Origin: Candidatus Coatesiibacteriota bacterium
GTDB lineage: Bacteria > JAFGND01
Direction of reading: 5' to 3'
Length of the DNA stretch: 52,174 nt
Assembly (NCBI GenBank): GCA_016927185.1
Contig: JAFGND010000036.1
Location: forward strand, 1 to 52,174
The translations under genes and the position numbers were made by a program. Within the stretch, counting starts at the first letter, position 1. Every line of letters starts with the position of its first letter. The notes under the pieces were generated by a model. The model worked only from the letters and a program-made list of their open reading frames with translations, was not told the DNA's origin and searched no databases. This document shows, piece after piece, positions 47,383 to 52,174 of the stretch.

Positions 47383-49113
47383 TTATCGTCTTCCCAGAAG
47401 TTTTTCAAGTTCATGCAGGGGGAATTTTATAAAAATCGGTCTGCCATGGGGACAGAAATTTGGTTCCTTGCATGCAAACAATTTATCAACAAGATTATTC
47501 ATTTCAACAAGTTCCATTTTCTTCCCGGCTTTTATTGCTGCCTTGCATGAAACAGTTGCAATAACTTTCTTTCTAAGCTCCTCTCTTCTTGTCTTTGGAT
47601 CAATATCTTCAAGAATCTCCTTGATTGATTCTTGTGAAAAGGATTCTCCATCTATTTCAGGAACAGCATCAACAACAATCATTCTTTCTCCAAATACCTT
47701 TATCTCGAAGCCTATCTCAGATAACAGGTCCTTCAGTTCATCAAGTCTTGCAACCATTTCAGGTTCCACTTCTATCATCAAGGGAAATACTATTCTCTGT
47801 GATGTTATTTTCTTGCTTTTGAGTTTTTTTTCTATATCTTCATAAATAACTCTCTCATGTGCATTATGCTGGTCTATTATAAGAAGACCTCCATGGGTTG
47901 CAGTTAAAATATAGCTGTCATGCAATTGCCAGAGATCCAGCTGAACCAGGTTGTTCTTGATTTTATCTTCGATTTTTTCTGCATCAAACAGGGCATTATC
48001 TTCAAAAACCTCTGCCCTGGAAAGCGTTCTTGAGAAAGGAGAGAAGGTCTCTGATTGTGTATAGGATACATCCCTTGTCTTGAGAGATGGCTGGAGACTT
48101 CTTCCTATCTCCTTTCTTATTGCTCTCACAATTTCCCTGAAAAGCATATCTCTTTTATAGAACTCCACCTGAGTTTTTCTTGGATGAACATTTATATCAA
48201 CATCATTCAAATCGAGATGCATGAAGAATGCTCCTGCTGGATACTCACTGCTTTCCAGCCCCAGACCCTGCTTGATTGCTGCAAGAATTAATCTGCTTTC
48301 TATAGGTCTCTTATTAAGGTATAAGAAAAATTTCCTGTTATCCTTGAAAGTATAGTCAGGCAAGCCCAGAAATCCATTGAACTGACATAATGTCTTGCCA
48401 TTCACATCATGATCGATAGGGAAAAGATTGTCCTTTACTTCAGCAGACCATACCTCAAGCAATCTTGAAAGAAGGGATTCCTGGGGATGAAGATCAAGAA
48501 CCATTTTGTCATTATGCATAACCTGCAGTTTTATATGTGGGAATGCAATCACAATCTTTTCTATTTCTCTCATAATGTAAGAAAGCTCAGTTCTGTCGGA
48601 TTTGAGAAATTTAAGTCTTGCCGGAGTATTAAAAAAAAGCTGCTCTATCCTTATGGTTGTTCCCGGGGAGCGCACTTCAGTTCTTCCCTCTGTTATCTTT
48701 CCTGCATCAAGTCTTATGATGTAACCTGAATCTTCCTTTGCAATCCTGCTTATGACTGTCATTAATGAGACAGATGCAATGCTTGCCAGAGCTTCTCCGC
48801 GAAAACCGAATGAGGAAAGCGATGACAGGTCAGATAAATCGTATATTTTAGATGTAGTGTGACGTTTTACTGCAAGAAACATCTCTTCCTCAGTCATTCC
48901 GTATCCGTTATCAGAGATCTCGATGAGTTTCTTGCCGCTTTCCTCCAGTTTTATTATAATCCTGTCTGCTCCTGCATCAAGAGAATTCTCCAGTATTTCC
49001 TTGAGAGCAAATGCAGGTCTTTCAATTATTTCTCCGGCAGCTATCTGGTCAATAACTGATGAAGCAAGTGTATGTATTCTTCCCGCTTTTTCTTTTTCTA
49101 TCATGTCATCCAT
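47383..49113 (-). CDS. mutL: DNA mismatch repair protein MutL
   Basis: 576 residues from the ATG at 49113, which follows AAGGGAG by five bases; an ATG at 49137 would add eight. The GHKL ATPase motifs are IDQIAAGEIIERPA, LENSLDAGADRI, DNGYGM, and FGFRGEALASIASV. The C-terminal domain has the endonuclease motif DQHNAHERVIYE and the zinc-site block CPHGRPIFIKF. The endonuclease type nicks the strand to be repaired in organisms without MutH. MutS is not in the window. The McsB-like gene follows by one base, so the two are translationally coupled. Confidence 0.95.
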   Translation of the reverse strand: MDDMIEKEKAGRIHTLASSVIDQIAAGEIIERPAFALKEILENSLDAGADRIIIKLEESGKKLIEISDNGYGMTEEEMFLAVKRHTTSKIYDLSDLSSLSSFGFRGEALASIASVSLMTVISRIAKEDSGYIIRLDAGKITEGRTEVRSPGTTIRIEQLFFNTPARLKFLKSDRTELSYIMREIEKIVIAFPHIKLQVMHNDKMVLDLHPQESLLSRLLEVWSAEVKDNLFPIDHDVNGKTLCQFNGFLGLPDYTFKDNRKFFLYLNKRPIESRLILAAIKQGLGLESSEYPAGAFFMHLDLNDVDINVHPRKTQVEFYKRDMLFREIVRAIRKEIGRSLQPSLKTRDVSYTQSETFSPFSRTLSRAEVFEDNALFDAEKIEDKIKNNLVQLDLWQLHDSYILTATHGGLLIIDQHNAHERVIYEDIEKKLKSKKITSQRIVFPLMIEVEPEMVARLDELKDLLSEIGFEIKVFGERMIVVDAVPEIDGESFSQESIKEILEDIDPKTRREELRKKVIATVSCKAAIKAGKKMELVEMNNLVDKLFACKEPNFCPHGRPIFIKFPLHELEKLLGRR

Positions 49114-49257
49114 GCTTACTCCCTTCGCATAATTCATGGAATATTGTCAATAGTAATTGATAAATGTCTGCCTGTAAAGCTTTTGTATTGAATTTTTCAC
49201 TTTTGCCAGCTTCAATGTATTGACAAATTGTGGATAAATAGAAAAGGCGTTTTGCTG

Positions 49258-50451
49258 ATGAGTGACTTCAAGAGAAATCTACTGCTCTTTCTTATAGGTG
49301 TTTTCTGCTTCGGTTTGTTTGACGGTATAATGACAAGCACTTTCAACAATTTCCTGAATGACCGATTTGGTCTCAATGCTGAGGAAAGAGGTCAGCTTGA
49401 ATTTCCCAGAGAGTTGCCAGGCTTGTCAATAGCATTGGTTACAGGTTCAATTGCATTTTTTGCTATTAACAAGCAGGCTTTTCTTGCCACCCTTTTCAGC
49501 GCAATAGGAGCTTTGGGATTAAGCCAGTTCATAAGAATAGATGGTATTCCCAATTTCACTCTCCTGATTTTTTTCATGCTTTTCTGGGCTATGGGGGATC
49601 ATCTTTTCATACCAGTCAGAGACAGTCTTGCATTGAAATTCTCTTCCCGTAACAGGGAAGGGCACAGATTAGGTCAGGTTGAAGGAATGAGGATGTCTGC
49701 ATATATAGTCGGAAGCGGATTTGTCTGGCTCTTGATGGGTAAATTTTTTAAAAACAAGCTATCCATGCTAAAATACGAGGATTTATATCTCCTGGCTTCG
49801 TCATTTGTACTTGTTGGTTCTGTACTATTTCTTTTCATGAAAGTATCAAATCCTTCTGTTCAGACAAGGAGATTTGTATTCAGGAAGGAATACAAATTGT
49901 ATTATCTTCTTAACATTTTCTTTGGAGGGAGAAAGCAACTATTCCTGACATTCGGTCCATGGGTCTTGATTACAAAATTTGGGGCTACTCCATCAAACAT
50001 AGCAGGTCTTATAATGATTGCAAGCATTATTGGGGTTTTCTTCAGACCCTTGCTTGGCAAAGCAGTGGATAAATTTGGTGAGAGGCTGACTATGATTGTA
50101 GATGGAGTTGTGCTTATGATTATATGCATGGGTTATGCACTTGGAGAACAACTGCTTGGCAAGGGCAATGCCTTCTACCTTTTATGCACATGTTATGTCA
50201 TAGACAATCTCTTCTTTGCAGTAAGGATAGCAAGAACAACTTATCTCAAGAAGATATTGGTGGACAAAGAGGACTTGATTCCAACCTTGTCATTTGGAGT
50301 ATCAATAGATCATATAGTTTCCATGACATTACCGATTTTAGGTGGATTTATCTGGAAAGTGGTAAATTATCAGGCAGTTTTCTGGTTTGCTTCATTAATA
50401 GCAATCATGATCATCTTGACATCCTGGAGAATTGAAACCAGGAGAGATTAG
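49258..50451 (+). CDS. Major facilitator superfamily transporter
   Basis: 397 residues from the ATG at 49258; an upstream TTG at 49228 would add ten residues. Twelve hydrophobic segments fit the MFS fold, with the central loop about residues 195-205. The intracellular motif A-like sequence reads GKAVDKFGERLTM in the second half and is degenerate in the first. FNNFLNDRFGLNAEERGQLEFPRELPG lies early and resembles sugar- or drug-type MFS proteins of FCB bacteria. No substrate can be named. It is convergent with the CorA-like gene, whose stop directly abuts it. Confidence 0.85.
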   Translation: MSDFKRNLLLFLIGVFCFGLFDGIMTSTFNNFLNDRFGLNAEERGQLEFPRELPGLSIALVTGSIAFFAINKQAFLATLFSAIGALGLSQFIRIDGIPNFTLLIFFMLFWAMGDHLFIPVRDSLALKFSSRNREGHRLGQVEGMRMSAYIVGSGFVWLLMGKFFKNKLSMLKYEDLYLLASSFVLVGSVLFLFMKVSNPSVQTRRFVFRKEYKLYYLLNIFFGGRKQLFLTFGPWVLITKFGATPSNIAGLIMIASIIGVFFRPLLGKAVDKFGERLTMIVDGVVLMIICMGYALGEQLLGKGNAFYLLCTCYVIDNLFFAVRIARTTYLKKILVDKEDLIPTLSFGVSIDHIVSMTLPILGGFIWKVVNYQAVFWFASLIAIMIILTSWRIETRRD

Positions 50452-51306
50452 CTATTTCTTTGTGAAGCCCCACTTTTTCCATATATACATGGAAATCAAT
50501 ATTGAAACAAGAGTTGAGGCGAAAAACAACATGAGTATTGTAGTAGTAGAACTGTGCTCAGCTATCTTCGATACTCCATATAAAGTTGCCACAGTGTTGG
50601 GAATTGCTATCACGTTTGCAATGATTGTAAGTATTGCCATTATTCTTGTCAGTTTTTCCATATTCTTGTTCAATTGCGATGTAGATGCTACATCCTTGTC
50701 ATATTTAAGATCTGTTATATATCTTCTCAGTGACATGCATCTGTCCAGAAGATGTTGCGTTTTTGCAGCCACTACATCAAAATCATACTCTGCAATACTT
50801 GAATTAACGAAACTGAATTTGCTGTCTTTTATAGAAACAACTATTTCCTTGAAATCCTCAACCAGGTTTGTTACCTGCCTGAGTAGCATTGCCTGATCCT
50901 CAAGAGCATCAACATTTATGTCATATCTTTTTATTGTCTTCTCATCTATTTCAGAGAGAATGGAATGAATTTTTTTTATGCATTCATTATAATTTTCAAG
51001 GACTTTTTCTGAAACTACAAGAAAAAGAACTGTTGATTCCCCATCAGGATCCTTAAGCACTTTCTCATATGACTTCAGGTAATTGGTCCACTTGATTCCT
51101 GAATATACGTAATTATCCTTGTTACTGAGTATCATGATATTATTCGTCTCTATGCCTGAAAAATTCTTGAAGTTGACTATCATGAATTCATCATATCCTT
51201 CATAGAAATTCATGTTTAGAGTTGTCAGATCAGAGACATCTTCTATAAGTTTTTCCTGTGCGAGTTTTTCCTGGAACTCCTTGAAACTAGTGAATTCATA
51301 AATCAT
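50452..51306 (-). CDS. CorA-like divalent metal transporter with variant motif
   Basis: 284 residues. The order is that of CorA: a soluble N-terminal alpha/beta part (1-110), a long helix bundle (110-220), then two hydrophobic segments at 222-244 (IMAILTIIANVIAIPNTVATLYG) and 255-275. The signature GMN at the end of TM1 is GVS (244-246), so ion selectivity is likely changed. AAGGGAGG precedes the ATG. ATTGCA/TGCAAT forms an inverted repeat at 51362-51377, 56 bases upstream, and may be an operator. The transported ion is unknown. Confidence 0.75.
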   Translation of the reverse strand: MIYEFTSFKEFQEKLAQEKLIEDVSDLTTLNMNFYEGYDEFMIVNFKNFSGIETNNIMILSNKDNYVYSGIKWTNYLKSYEKVLKDPDGESTVLFLVVSEKVLENYNECIKKIHSILSEIDEKTIKRYDINVDALEDQAMLLRQVTNLVEDFKEIVVSIKDSKFSFVNSSIAEYDFDVVAAKTQHLLDRCMSLRRYITDLKYDKDVASTSQLNKNMEKLTRIMAILTIIANVIAIPNTVATLYGVSKIAEHSSTTTILMLFFASTLVSILISMYIWKKWGFTKK

Positions 51307-51722
51307 GTCGCACCTCCCTTGAATAAGCTGTATCAGAAAAAGACTAAAATTATTGATTTAGATTGCAATACTGCAATATATTTGATTGGATCTTATATTT
51401 CGAGCAAATGAACACAAATATTATATCTGCTTCTTCATTTTCCATATTTCCATGTTGCCTGAGATTTTGAAGTAACTTTTGTCAACAGAAAATTATTCGG
51501 GTTTTAACTATCCCTTCAAGACATAATTAATTGACTTTTAAAAATTCAATTTTTTTCTCCCCCAATGCGTATTAATCAAATAGTTTCAAGAGCAATACCA
51601 CAAATGAGGGGCTTTTTTCTAAGTGCTTAATAAACATGGATTTATCTTGCTGCTAATCAGTCCAGCAAGGAAATCCCTAAATACTTTACAAACCATCATT
51701 AGAAAAAACTTCTTGTTGACAC
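51307..51722. other. Gene-free region before the right inverted repeat
   Basis: 416 AT-rich bases with no convincing gene. They hold the probable corA-like promoter and an inverted repeat ATTGCA (51362-51367) / TGCAAT (51372-51377). TTGACA at 51716-51721 lies at the repeat boundary. Nothing else was recognised. Confidence 0.5.
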
Positions 51723-52086
51723 CTCACCCCTATCCCCTCTCCTGCAAGGAGAGGGGAATGATGGATTATCTGCTAGCTTCTTCCTTCTCCTTGGGGGATA
51801 AGGATTGAGGATGAGGGCTAGAAATAAAACCTTACCCCCTGCCAATTTGCATGAACCTCACCCCTAGCCCCTCTCCTTGTAGGAGAGGGGAGTCTGGAAG
51901 ACGGGGTGAGGTTAATATAATTTTTTCCCTGAAATAATTATATGGAAAACCTTAGATAATGATTTACTGATAAGAGTCTGATTTCAATATGAATCAAAGG
52001 AATTATATAAAACATAGCTTTTCACTATTGTTTATTTATGCATACAGGAGATATGAATCTCAGTATATAATTATAAAGAAAAGGTC
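51723..52086. repeat. Right arm of the terminal inverted repeat
   Basis: This is the inverted copy of 1-355: its end at 52081-52086 (AAGGTC) is the reverse complement of bases 1-6. It carries palindromes CCCCTCTCC/GGAGAGGGG at 51734-51756 and 51868-51890 and a weaker CCTTCTCC/GGATAAGG pair at 51783-51803, where the left copy has a perfect stem. Differences between the arms show that they have diverged independently and are not one repeat read twice. Confidence 0.85.
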
Positions 52087-52174
52087 ACAAAAGTTACTAC
52101 TTTTATATACTTTTGTATACTTTTATGGTAAAAGTAATGTAATTATTTAGAATAATTATTTTTTCCCTTGACAA
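52087..52174. other. Right edge beyond the inverted repeat
   Basis: 88 AT-rich bases outside the repeat. ACTTTTAT-type units occur three times at about 52100-52124, followed by GGTAAAAGTAA, forming an imperfect inverted repeat. TTGACA begins a possible -35 box at the last bases (52168-52173), cut off by the window end. Confidence 0.4.

Noticed and set aside
1-52174. A circular plasmid or phage closed by terminal repeats
   Set aside because: The terminal repeats are inverted, not direct, and the gene content is core chromosomal (smpB, lpxK, bamA, priA, mutL).

Overview
The window is an AT-rich bacterial segment of about 52 kb with dense, tightly packed genes. Several traits point to an anaerobic, diderm member of the FCB (Bacteroidota-related) group: an LpxC-FabZ fusion, BamA with two OmpH/Skp chaperones, LpxK, a secreted protein with a type IX secretion C-terminal sorting domain, a DUF4837-type lipoprotein, and many ferredoxin-like proteins. 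A candidate phylum such as Cloacimonadota fits best, but I cannot place it more exactly from sequence alone.

Layout. 1-355 and 51723-52086 are inverted copies of one dispersed repeat containing CCCCTCTCC/GGAGAGGGG palindromes, so everything else lies between two arms of an inverted repeat. 600-2905 is a three-gene module (DUF39 sulfurtransferase, NIL-ferredoxin, UPF0280) expected to make homocysteine from sulfide and aspartate semialdehyde. Then come smpB, tRNA-Leu, two envelope proteins and lpxK (2913-6957). 7100-14319 is an iron region: a minus-strand Fe-S/NifX/MinD-ferredoxin operon, fur, and divergent feoAB, with three sites resembling Fur boxes and a duplicated feoA promoter/start region.

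14316-33909 is almost entirely minus strand: asnB, a pentapeptide-repeat protein, lpxC-fabZ, two skp genes, bamA, envelope proteins, a polysaccharide deacetylase, dut, two tRNA-Pro genes embedded between protein genes, pcm, a glycosyltransferase, a MerR regulator, two DnaJ-TPR proteins, TPR and small membrane proteins, a T9SS cargo protein, rsmD, ruvX and a sulfatase-like lipoprotein. 34093-46364 holds a Nif3-like protein, two lipoproteins, thioredoxin, a HepT-like protein, an HD protein, priA, TPR, ribF, a DUF4837 lipoprotein, nadC and dprA. 46344-51306 holds an McsB-like protein that has lost key catalytic residues, mutL, an MFS transporter and a CorA-like protein lacking the GMN motif.

There is no phage, CRISPR array or obvious defence island. 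The most interesting signals are the apparent dead McsB-like guanido kinase between dprA and mutL, the Fur-linked NifX/MinD-ferredoxin module with a coupled 62-residue membrane protein, the tandem duplication at the feoA start, a regularly spaced TTCAAA leader before the homocysteine operon, two genes whose best start is ATT, and a lipoprotein hydrolase without its nucleophile serine. No computation was run; all family names rest on reading motifs.
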